A stretch of 33,166 nucleotides of DNA from JBGSON01 sp041739085 (GTDB lineage Bacteria; Patescibacteriota; Gracilibacteria; CAIRYL01). The stretch is from positions 1 to 33,166 of the forward strand of contig JBGSON010000011.1 of the NCBI GenBank assembly GCA_041739085.1. Reading direction: 5' to 3'. The notes under the pieces were generated by a model, which was not told the DNA's origin, did not search any database, and saw only the letters and a program-made list of their open reading frames with translations. Below, in pieces: positions 8,041 through 14,892 of this stretch. Each line of letters starts with the position of its first letter. The stretch's first letter is position 1. Position numbers and translations under genes: made by a program.

Positions 8041-8433
8041 ATGTCACTGAAAAAGATTATTAAAACAGATCTCGCTCCTCAGGCGATCGGGCCGTATTCC
8101 CAGGCAACGATCTCCGGGAATCATCTCTATGTTTCCGGACAGCTCGGGATGGACCTCGGCACGAACGAGCTTCCGCCGGATTTTAAATCTCAGGTGAAGA
8201 ACGCCCTCTACAATGTGAAGGCGATCGTTGAAGCGGCTGAATCGAGGCTCGACCGTGTACTCAAAGTCACGGTGTACCTCACGGATATGAGTAACTTCCC
8301 GGAATTCAATGATCTCTATTCCGAATTTTTTCTTGCCCAGCCCCCTGCAAGGGAACTTGTTGCGGTAAAAGAACTTCCGAAAGGAGGTCTCGTTGAAATC
8401 TCCTGCATTGGATTCATCCATGATGTCATGTAG
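8041..8433 (+). CDS. ridA: RidA-family enamine/imine deaminase
   Basis: A 130-residue RidA (YjgF/YER057c/UK114) protein, which hydrolyses reactive enamine/imine intermediates released by PLP enzymes such as threonine dehydratase. Family marks are IGPYSQA (about 18-24), VSGQLG, the VYLTDM block and PPARELVAVKELPKGGLVEI, where the Arg that binds the substrate carboxylate is in PPARE. Length is normal. The ATG at 8041 is preferred over an upstream in-frame one at 8017, because residues 1-8 of the longer form are outside the family. It lies 31 bases after thrC and 32 bases before ileS, so co-transcription is likely and fits a threonine/isoleucine theme. Confidence 0.92.
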   Translation: MSLKKIIKTDLAPQAIGPYSQATISGNHLYVSGQLGMDLGTNELPPDFKSQVKNALYNVKAIVEAAESRLDRVLKVTVYLTDMSNFPEFNDLYSEFFLAQPPARELVAVKELPKGGLVEISCIGFIHDVM

Positions 8434-8465
8434 AGATTTTTTTCGCCTGTTACGAAAAACCAGCT

Positions 8466-11400
8466 ATGCCGTATTTTGATCCTGTCAACCCGAAGGAGCT
8501 TTTTCCAAATCTTGAACGCGAGATCATCGAATTCTGGGAGAAGAACGATACATTTCGCAAGAGTATCGAATCCCGCGATATCTCGGATTCCTATGTTTTT
8601 TACGACGGCCCTCCGTTCGCGACCGGTCTCCCCCATTATGGCCATATTCTCGCCGGAACGCTGAAAGATGTCATGCCTCGATTTTTCACGATGCGCGGGA
8701 AACGTATTCCGAGAGTTTTCGGCTGGGACTGTCACGGAGTACCGGTAGAGTTCCAGGTGGAGAAGGAAAATAACATCGGCGGAAAGCCGGAGATCGAAAA
8801 AATGGGAGTCGGAAAATACAACGAACTCTGCCGGAATATCGTCATGCGCTGTTCGAAGGACTGGGAAAAGACAGTACGAAGGATGGGGCGGTGGGTGGAT
8901 TTCCAGAACGATTATAAGACGATGGATCCCGATTACATGGAATCCGTCTGGTGGGTCTTTAAAAGCCTCTGGGAAAAAGGACTCATCTACGAAGGCCTGA
9001 AAGTCGTCGCGTATTCGCCGAAACTCGGATCACCGCTCTCAAATTTTGAAGCGGGTCTCAATTACAAGGATATCGACGATCCGGCCGTCACCGTTGCGTT
9101 TCGGCTCATCGATGAACCGGATACCTACGTCCTCTCCTGGACAACGACTCCCTGGACGCTCCCTTCGAACCTCGCGCTTGTCGTAAATCCGAAGATGGAA
9201 TATGCAAAAGTACAGGTAACAACTTTTCAACATAAAGATGGAAGCATCAGTTATGGACCACCTATTTATGATTCAAATAAAATTGGAGAAGTGCCTGTGG
9301 CTACAGTTAAATATTTTATTCTTGCCAAAAGTCTAATTGATAAATATTTTGATAAATCCAGAGAGGAGTTTGAAGTTGTTGATGTGTTTAATGGAAAAGA
9401 TCTCATCGGGAAAAAATACGTTCCTCTCTTTGAGTTCTTTAAGGATTTGAAGAACGCCTTCCAGATCTTCGGAGATGATTTCGTGAGCGAGGAAGAAGGA
9501 ACCGGAGTCGTCCATATGGCTCCGACGGGAGAAGATGACGCGAGGATCCTCCAGGCGAACGACATCGAGCTCGTGTATCCATTCGATGAAAACTGTTATT
9601 TCAACGAAATGATCCCTCCGCTCAAGGGAAAATACTTTCGGTATGATCCGGAAGTCCCGGGGACGAAAGAAGACAACGCGAACATCTGGGTCCTCGAGGA
9701 ATTGAAAAAGAAAAAACTCCTCATCAAAAGAGAACAAATACGCCACAGCTATCCCCACTGCTGGAGGACGGAATGCGCCCTCATGTACCGGGGGATCAAG
9801 ACCTGGTTCGTGAATGTCGAAAAGATCAAAGAACGGATGGTTCAGCTCAATGAAGAGATCCTCTGGGTGCCGGATGCCGTCGGCCACAAGCGGTTCGCGA
9901 ACTGGCTTGAAAACGCGAAGGACTGGGCGATCTCGAGAAACCGCTACTGGGGTGCCGCGCTCCCGGTGTGGAAATGCGGATCCTGCGACCATGCGGAATG
10001 CATCGGATCCGTCGCGGATCTTCAGGAGAAAGGATGGAAGGAGAAGATTGTTGCCGTCATGCGCCACGGTGAAGGAGAACACAACATCGATGGGATCATC
10101 AATTCTGATCCATCGAAAGAGATCCCGCTGACGAAGAAAGGCAGGGAAGAAACAAAAGAAAGCGCGAAAGGATTGAAACCGCTCGGTATCGATCTCATCA
10201 TCGCTTCACCTTTTCCCCGGACAAAAGAGACCGCCGAAATCGTTGCAGGAGAGATCGGATTACAGGGAGAAGATATCGTTTTTGATGAGAGACTCCGAGA
10301 ACTCGGACTCGGTGATGCTGACGGGAAAAACCATGCCGAATTCAAGCAGCTCTTTCATTCACCCCATGAGCGCTACTATGGAAATCCTCATAACGGTGAA
10401 ACAGGAGAAGAGGTCTACAAACGCATCACTTCGATCCTCGAGGAACTCCGGACAGATGAAAAATATAGGGGAAAAAATATCCTCCTCGTCACCCACGGGG
10501 ATCCCGCCCGAAATATCCGGAGGTATTTCACGAACGAGTCGGTGGAAAAACTCTTCTCCACCGATGATCCGCTCATCACTCCGACAAGCTCATACGCGGT
10601 GTATTCTTTTGAAAACCGCCCGGTAAACGAGCGCGGAGCAATCGATCTTCATCGGCCGTATATTGATGATATTGAACTCAGGTGCGAAAAATGCGGAGAA
10701 AAGATGAAGCGAGTCCCTGAGGTCCTCGACTGCTGGTTTGAGAGCGGATCCATGCCATACGCCCAGTTCCATTATCCGTTTGAAAACAAGGACTACTTTG
10801 AGAAAAACTTCCCCGCGGACTTCATCGCGGAAGGTCTCGATCAGACGAGGGGATGGTTCTACACGCTCCATGTCCTTTCAACCGCTCTCTTCGACAAACC
10901 CGCGTTCAAGAACATCATCGTGAACGGCATCGTCCTCGCGGAAGACGGACAGAAGATGTCAAAATCGAAGAAAAACTTCCCCGATCCCCACGAAGTATTT
11001 GAAAAATACGGCGTTGATGCCGTCCGCTTTACCCTCATGAATTCTCCGGTCGTCCGGGCGGATGATCTCCGTTTTTCGGAGAAAGCGGTTTTGGAAAATG
11101 TAAAAAGCGTTTTTCTCCCGCTCTGGAACGCATATTCCTTTTTCGTCACCTACGCGAATATCGACGGATGGGAGCCGCCCAAAGTTATTCAGGACATAGA
11201 ATCCTTCGAAAAACTCGACCGGTGGATACTCGCGGAACTCCGGGAACTCATCCGGAAAGTAACAGAAAGTATGGAAGTGTATGAAATCCTTTCCGCGACG
11301 AGAGAGATCCCCTTGTTTCTCGAAAAACTGACAAACGGTTATATCCGGAGATCGAGGAGGAGGTTCTGGAAATCGGGGATGGAGAAAGACAAAGCGGAAG

Positions 11401-12293
11401 CATTCGCCACGCTCCATATCGTTCTCACGAAACTCTGCCAAGTCCTCGCCCCCTTCTCGCCGTTCCTTCCGGAACATATCTACCGGAATCTCACGAAAGA
11501 AGAGAGCGTCCATCTCACGGACTTTCCGGATTTCAAGGATTTCCCGGATGATCCGGCGCTCCGGCAGGAATTCGATGTTATGGACACGATCATCTCTCTC
11601 GGCCTTTCTATCCGTGCCGGGAAGAAGATAAAAGTGCGCCAGCCTCTTTCAAAAGCCGAGCTCTATCTCCCGAAGGAAATCCCTTTTTCCGTCATCGAAG
11701 CAAACCGTGATGTCATCGAAAAAGAACTGAATGTGAAATCTCTTGATCTCATCGAATCCGCGGAGAAGATCGCATCGAAGATGGTAAAACCGAATGCCGC
11801 AATTCTTGGTCCACGACTCGGGAAAGCGATGCAGGGAGTTATCTGTGACGCGCGGGAAGGGAAATACTTGGAGAAGGAAGGTGGTATTGAAATTGCAGGG
11901 AATTTCCTCGAAGCGGGAACGTATACAATCGAATACGTGAGCCACGAAGGATTTGATGTCGCTTCGGAGAAAGGGATCGTTATCGCACTCGACACGGAAG
12001 TCACGGAAGAACTCCAAAAAGAAGGATATGTCCGCGACCTCGTCCGCCAGATCCAGGAGATGAGGAAAGAAGCCGGATTCGATGTCGCCGACCGGATTTT
12101 TGTCTCCATCGCCGGAGATGATGACCTCCTGGAAATTTTCAAGACATCCTCGGAACTCATTTCCACCGAAGTCCTCGCGAAGCAGATCGGATTCGGGAAG
12201 CACATGCAGAAGAATATGTTCGAGATGTGCGATTATGAAAAAGATGTGGAGATCGAAGGAAAGAAGCTCCAGGTGCTGCTGAAAAAGAGCTGA
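8466..12293 (+). CDS. ileS: Isoleucyl-tRNA synthetase (type 2) with inserted histidine-phosphatase domain
   Basis: Charges tRNA-Ile with isoleucine. The 1275-residue protein has class I signatures HYGH (57-60) and KMSKS (830-834), a CP1 editing region (about 190-480) and a WKCGSC zinc half-site near 507-512. Its second half-site, CEKC, and the VLDCWFESGSMPYAQ block come after residue 730. Between the two half-sites, residues about 527-725 are a complete histidine-phosphatase (PGAM-like) domain: RHG at 533-535, SPFPRTKETA, RLRELGLGDADG, and VTHGDPAR with H677. The C-terminal region (about 1090-1230) matches the type-2 (eukaryote-like) IleRS end. The insertion is in frame, with no stop or shift. 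A stretch of about 195 bases in the editing domain (about 9208-9402) is more AT-rich than its surroundings. No SD. Last gene of the T-box operon. Confidence 0.93.
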   Translation: MPYFDPVNPKELFPNLEREIIEFWEKNDTFRKSIESRDISDSYVFYDGPPFATGLPHYGHILAGTLKDVMPRFFTMRGKRIPRVFGWDCHGVPVEFQVEKENNIGGKPEIEKMGVGKYNELCRNIVMRCSKDWEKTVRRMGRWVDFQNDYKTMDPDYMESVWWVFKSLWEKGLIYEGLKVVAYSPKLGSPLSNFEAGLNYKDIDDPAVTVAFRLIDEPDTYVLSWTTTPWTLPSNLALVVNPKMEYAKVQVTTFQHKDGSISYGPPIYDSNKIGEVPVATVKYFILAKSLIDKYFDKSREEFEVVDVFNGKDLIGKKYVPLFEFFKDLKNAFQIFGDDFVSEEEGTGVVHMAPTGEDDARILQANDIELVYPFDENCYFNEMIPPLKGKYFRYDPEVPGTKEDNANIWVLEELKKKKLLIKREQIRHSYPHCWRTECALMYRGIKTWFVNVEKIKERMVQLNEEILWVPDAVGHKRFANWLENAKDWAISRNRYWGAALPVWKCGSCDHAECIGSVADLQEKGWKEKIVAVMRHGEGEHNIDGIINSDPSKEIPLTKKGREETKESAKGLKPLGIDLIIASPFPRTKETAEIVAGEIGLQGEDIVFDERLRELGLGDADGKNHAEFKQLFHSPHERYYGNPHNGETGEEVYKRITSILEELRTDEKYRGKNILLVTHGDPARNIRRYFTNESVEKLFSTDDPLITPTSSYAVYSFENRPVNERGAIDLHRPYIDDIELRCEKCGEKMKRVPEVLDCWFESGSMPYAQFHYPFENKDYFEKNFPADFIAEGLDQTRGWFYTLHVLSTALFDKPAFKNIIVNGIVLAEDGQKMSKSKKNFPDPHEVFEKYGVDAVRFTLMNSPVVRADDLRFSEKAVLENVKSVFLPLWNAYSFFVTYANIDGWEPPKVIQDIESFEKLDRWILAELRELIRKVTESMEVYEILSATREIPLFLEKLTNGYIRRSRRRFWKSGMEKDKAEAFATLHIVLTKLCQVLAPFSPFLPEHIYRNLTKEESVHLTDFPDFKDFPDDPALRQEFDVMDTIISLGLSIRAGKKIKVRQPLSKAELYLPKEIPFSVIEANRDVIEKELNVKSLDLIESAEKIASKMVKPNAAILGPRLGKAMQGVICDAREGKYLEKEGGIEIAGNFLEAGTYTIEYVSHEGFDVASEKGIVIALDTEVTEELQKEGYVRDLVRQIQEMRKEAGFDVADRIFVSIAGDDDLLEIFKTSSELISTEVLAKQIGFGKHMQKNMFEMCDYEKDVEIEGKKLQVLLKKS

Positions 12294-12323
12294 TCCTTCC
12301 TGTCACCCCGGACCTGTCTTTCT

Positions 12324-12451
12324 CTGTCACCCCGGGCTCGACCCGGGGTCTCCCTGTTCATAGATAGTGAGAGAAGAAGTGAGCGGTGCCAATAACTTTT
12401 GTGATGTTTCTCTGGCATCTGGAGATTCCGGCTCGGAGGCCGGAATGACAG
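12324..12451 (-). repeat. 128-130 bp palindromic repeat, copy E1 (inverted)
   Basis: Ends are CTGTCA and TGACAG. Palindrome B here is ACCCCGGG-ctcga-CCCGGGGT, and palindrome A is ATTCCGGC...GCCGGAAT; they are joined by the shared core that reads AGCGGTGCCAATAA on this strand. A further partial end is at 12300-12315. It is the only copy in this orientation. Confidence 0.8.
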
Positions 12452-12474
12452 AGGGAGTTCTGGGAGGCCATTCG

Positions 12475-12503
12475 ATGGAGCGACTCAGGGAGAGTCGCTC
12501 CAT
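12475..12503. repeat. Perfect 12-bp palindrome in the ileS-lipoprotein spacer
   Basis: ATGGAGCGACTC (12475-12486), loop AGGGA, and its exact complement (12492-12503). It is not followed by a T-run, so it is not an evident terminator. A TATAAT at 12511 has no -35 partner. Confidence 0.6.
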
Positions 12504-12533
12504 TCCTTGCTATAATGCAAAATTACATAATTG

Positions 12534-12563
12534 CGCTGGCGGCGATTAAAATCGCTTCCAGCG
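12534..12563. repeat. Compound palindrome in the ileS-lipoprotein spacer
   Basis: CGCTGG (12534-12539) pairs with CCAGCG (12558-12563), and GCGATT (12542-12547) with AATCGC (12550-12555), separated by a 2x2 internal loop. No T-run follows. The rest of 12564-12644 holds iterated CTTGC-like short words and no gene. Confidence 0.55.
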
Positions 12564-12644
12564 AAGGTACTTGTCCGCTTGCTCGCTTGCCTGCTTGCCA
12601 ACTTGAACACTTTTCCCATTTGACAACTCGTCCATTTTGTTTCT

Positions 12645-12672
12645 TGACAAATCTTTTAAAATAAGGTACGCT
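12645..12672 (+). promoter_or_regulatory. Promoter of lipoprotein unit 1
   Basis: Consensus TTGACA (12645-12650), a 16-base spacer and TACGCT (12667-12672). The -10 lies exactly 50 bases before the first base of the structured leader, as in unit 2 (14631 to 14681), which supports both calls. Confidence 0.65.
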
Positions 12673-12716
12673 CCGAGGCTCTTTCCATATTTTAAGTCCG
12701 ATCTTTAAAACCATCA

Positions 12717-12852
12717 GGTACAAGAGAGGTGCTTGTTCAGATCTTGTGCGTAAGCATCTCCCGAAGCGGTTCTTTCATTCTTGAGTCTGAAAGCGCCGGT
12801 CCGGGAGTGTGCTTGCGTCTATTTTCATCTGAACAAGCACACTCTCTGGTAC
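12717..12852 (+). promoter_or_regulatory. Long structured 5' leader RNA, unit 1
   Basis: A 25-base 5' arm (12718-12742) pairs almost perfectly with 12827-12852. Inside it, 12748-12756 pairs with 12810-12818, CTCCCG (12758-12763) with CGGGAG (12802-12807), and CTTTCA (12772-12777) with TGAAAG around 12787-12792. The same fold is found in unit 2, where the pair C12758-G12807 is replaced by U14722-A14771. Leader DNA is much more conserved between the two units than the genes. I do not recognise it as a known riboswitch. Confidence 0.75.
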
Positions 12853-12874
12853 AAGGACAAAAGTAACTTAACAT

Positions 12875-12900
12875 CTGTCTCTTGCTGGCGCAGGGGGCAG
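12875..12900 (+). promoter_or_regulatory. Second leader hairpin, unit 1
   Basis: CTGTCTCTTGC (12875-12885), loop TGGC, and GCAGGGGGCAG (12890-12900) form an 11-bp stem with three G-U pairs. In unit 2 one of these pairs is U-A instead. TAAACTTCC follows in both. The hairpin sits 21 bases before the start codon and could affect ribosome loading. Confidence 0.65.
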
Positions 12901-12921
12901 TAAACTTCCAAGGAGGAAGAA

Positions 12922-13971
12922 ATGAAACGGAACCTGTCCCACGTGATCATGCTGTGCGCATTGTGCGCGACCGCCATCGCCGGCTGCGATGAAATCATGG
13001 CCGAGACCTCTTCCCGGACTGAGCCGTACACGGCCTCCGCGGGGACGAACGGCGATTGTTCGGTCGAGTACGCAGTGGAGCAACTTCGCTTCGGTGTCGG
13101 GGAGCACGAGTGGCCAAGGGTTAATACCCCATGGCTCATCTCTCATCTTCCCGAGACCGTGTCGCGCAACCCCCACCTGGCGTGGACCGAGACGCGGACC
13201 GTGTCGTCCACCAGCTTTTGGCACATCGCCGCAACTCCACCCGCAGGCTGGTCGCTTCGGCACCAGTTTTGCTTCTCCGGGGTAATCACCTTCGAGGTAA
13301 CGCCGACTGCGGCTGACCCCAGAAGGTACAACCTCGAATGGGGCAGTAAGCGGGCGTCGACAATTATCGGCGGGTCGCTGTACCGGGACTTCGAGTTCTC
13401 GTTCCCGGGCACCGGCGGCAACCTCGTTGTCATGAACGACCCTGAGGGTGTCAACACCCACAGGGCAACGCTCACAATGGCGACCTTCGGGTCGCCAGTC
13501 GACGTAACCTATACGTTGACCACGACGATTCCCCCCGTCCGAAAGGACATGAGGGGATCTGTGTCGTCTCACGACATGCGCGTTCCCGGGTTGACCACGA
13601 CAGTACTGTGGTTGACCTTCGAACCGCAAGTGTCGCGGACGCCATCGCGGCCGATGTATCTTCGATTCACCGGAGAGGAGTCTTCAGACGAATCCCAGGG
13701 TGACGGTGGGCGGCGACTCAGCGAGATCACGGAATTGGGGCCTGTGTATGTCGTGGGATCGTCTGGGGAAACCTTGACTTTCCCGTCTGTGGCGAGTTTC
13801 GCCGCATACGACTTCACAGTCTCTGAAACCGGCTCGACCTCGTGGGCTGTCGTTTGGCCGACGCAGGACGCGATCCGTTTGTCGGTGCAGGTCTACACCG
13901 ACGAACAGAGCTCGACGGACCATACCACCATGCAAGTGGTGGTGGTCCCGATGGGCTCCTGCCCAAACTGA
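12922..13971 (+). CDS. Predicted lipoprotein, paralogue 1, family unknown
   Basis: A 349-residue secreted protein. A basic N-terminus, hydrophobic stretch and IAGC lipobox give lipidation at C22, with Asp and Glu following. The rest is rich in Thr, Ser, Val and Pro and looks like an all-beta domain. Three further cysteines (GDCSV near 45, FCFSG near 118, GSCPN at the C-terminus) are shared with paralogue 2, as are the motifs NPHL, SFWHIAA, GWSLRHQFCFSG, DPRRYNLEWG, STIIGGSL, VVMNDPEG, IPPVRK-x-MRG, RPMYLRF, YVVGSSGETLTFP and PMGSCPN. GC-rich codons contrast with the neighbours. It has a strong SD (GGAGG at 12911-12915, six bases before the ATG), which is exceptional here. No known domain was recognised; a surface or binding role is only a guess. 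Confidence 0.8.
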   Translation: MKRNLSHVIMLCALCATAIAGCDEIMAETSSRTEPYTASAGTNGDCSVEYAVEQLRFGVGEHEWPRVNTPWLISHLPETVSRNPHLAWTETRTVSSTSFWHIAATPPAGWSLRHQFCFSGVITFEVTPTAADPRRYNLEWGSKRASTIIGGSLYRDFEFSFPGTGGNLVVMNDPEGVNTHRATLTMATFGSPVDVTYTLTTTIPPVRKDMRGSVSSHDMRVPGLTTTVLWLTFEPQVSRTPSRPMYLRFTGEESSDESQGDGGRRLSEITELGPVYVVGSSGETLTFPSVASFAAYDFTVSETGSTSWAVVWPTQDAIRLSVQVYTDEQSSTDHTTMQVVVVPMGSCPN

Positions 13972-13976
13972 CCAAC

Positions 13977-14154
13977 GCCTCCCTCCCGGCACCGCGAATG
14001 CCGAGAAGGAGGCTGCTTCATTAGCTTCACATCTCCATTCAACCCGTTCCCGGGGTCGTCGCGGACCCCGGGGCATCTCGCGTCCTTAACCGTACCAGAG
14101 AACCAAGGGGAGTCGTGCGCCAGAACGACCTCCCTTTCCCTATGCCATTTTTTT
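13977..14154 (+). terminator. Structured 3' UTR with three hairpins, unit 1
   Basis: Hairpin 1: GCCTCC (13977-13982) with GGAGGC (14008-14013), with an inner CGGCA/TGCCG stem. Hairpin 2: CCCGGGGTC (14049-14057) with GACCCCGGG (14064-14072), perfect. Hairpin 3: 14105-14116 with 14125-14136, with one mismatch and one G-U pair, then ATGCCA and seven T (14148-14154). All three recur after paralogue 2. The last is the likely terminator. Confidence 0.6.
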
Positions 14155-14176
14155 CTTGTCATCCTGGTCTCTTTCC

Positions 14177-14304
14177 TTGTCATCCCGAACTTGGTTCGGG
14201 ATCTCCGAATTCCAGAAAAACATCACAAAGAGTTATTGGCACCGCTTGCTTTTCCCTTTCTCCATTATAAAAAGGGAGACCCCGGATCAAGTCCGGGGTG
14301 ACAG
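14177..14304 (+). repeat. 128-130 bp palindromic repeat, copy E2a
   Basis: Starts TTGTCA and ends TGACAG. Palindrome A has a different sequence from the other copies (ATCCCGAAC-ttg-GTTCGGGAT) yet remains perfectly paired. The core ATTGGCACCGCTTGC and palindrome B (ACCCCGGA-tcaag-TCCGGGGT) are present. Confidence 0.8.
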
Positions 14305-14311
14305 AGGCTCC

Positions 14312-14400
14312 CTGTCATTCCGGCCTCCGAGCCGGAATCTCCGGATGCTTCCAGGAACTTCAAAAAAAGCATATTGGCACCGCTTGCTTTTCCCTATCGC
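14312..14400 (+). repeat. Palindromic repeat, copy E2b, 3' end missing
   Basis: Starts CTGTCA with palindrome A and the core ATTGGCACCGCTTGC, then stops near 14400 before palindrome B. Only seven bases separate it from E2a. Confidence 0.7.
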
Positions 14401-14404
14401 TAAT

Positions 14405-14428
14405 GGTTCAACTCTCTGGAGTTGAACC
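14405..14428. repeat. Perfect 10-bp palindrome at the break of copy E2b
   Basis: GGTTCAACTC (14405-14414), loop TCTG, and its exact complement (14419-14428). It lies where repeat E2b is cut short. Confidence 0.6.
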
Positions 14429-14484
14429 TGACTTTTCTACCCAATGCAAAAACAGGGAAAGAAGCGTGAGGAAGAAAGGAAAGG

Positions 14485-14504
14485 GTCGCCCAAGGATGGG
14501 CGAC
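14485..14504. repeat. Perfect 8-bp palindrome between the two units
   Basis: GTCGCCCA (14485-14492), loop AGGA, and TGGGCGAC (14497-14504). The rest of 14429-14607 holds no gene that I can support. Confidence 0.45.
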
Positions 14505-14607
14505 TCCAAACCCAACTCCGGCGAGTTCCATAGCGAACCCTGATCCCACTTAGCGGGACAGGAGGAAAGAAGCGGACACTGCTTCATGAATATATTGTCA
14601 TATTTAC

Positions 14608-14636
14608 TTGACATTTTTATATGTATAATGTATATT
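14608..14636 (+). promoter_or_regulatory. Promoter of lipoprotein unit 2
   Basis: TTGACA (14608-14613), a 17-base spacer and TATATT (14631-14636), 50 bases before the leader as in unit 1. An alternative TATAAT lies at 14624-14629 but with too short a spacer. Confidence 0.75.
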
Positions 14637-14680
14637 CCGCTCCTTAGCCCTAGTCATTACTCTGTCCTTTTACACCAACA

Positions 14681-14817
14681 GGTACAAGAGAGGTGCTTGT
14701 TCAGATCTTGTGCGTAAGCATTTCCCGAAGTGGTTCTTTCATTCATACTTCTGAAAGCGCCGGTCCGGGAATGTGCTTGCGTCTATTTTTCATCTGAACA
14801 AACACACTCTCTGGTAC
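14681..14817 (+). promoter_or_regulatory. Long structured 5' leader RNA, unit 2
   Basis: The outer arm 14682-14706 pairs with 14792-14817; the same inner stems as in unit 1 are present. The substitutions relative to unit 1 include the compensatory U14722-A14771, one change to a G-U pair (C12767 to U14731) and one that leaves a C-A mismatch in the outer stem; most others fall in loops or single-stranded positions. Confidence 0.75.
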
Positions 14818-14838
14818 AAGGACAAAGAAATTTAACCA

Positions 14839-14864
14839 CTGTCTCTTGCTGGCGCAAGGGGCAG
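14839..14864 (+). promoter_or_regulatory. Second leader hairpin, unit 2
   Basis: CTGTCTCTTGC (14839-14849), loop TGGC and GCAAGGGGCAG (14854-14864): an 11-bp stem with two G-U pairs. The equivalent hairpin in unit 1 has a G-U pair where this one has a U-A pair. Confidence 0.65.
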
Positions 14865-14892
14865 TAAACTTCCAACAAGAAGGAGAAAGACC

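Noticed and set aside
10044..10640. A separate phosphatase gene or an assembly fusion inside ileS
   Set aside because: The frame is continuous, there is no internal start or stop signal, and the insertion falls at a domain boundary between the two zinc half-sites.
6177..12293. Reassignment of UGA (as in Gracilibacteria)
   Set aside because: TGA is the terminal stop of ileS and the lipoprotein genes, and no in-frame TGA interrupts a conserved protein.
12621..12672. Alternative promoter using the first TTGACA at 12621
   Set aside because: No -10 lies at a suitable distance, whereas the TTGACA at 12645 has one whose position matches unit 2.
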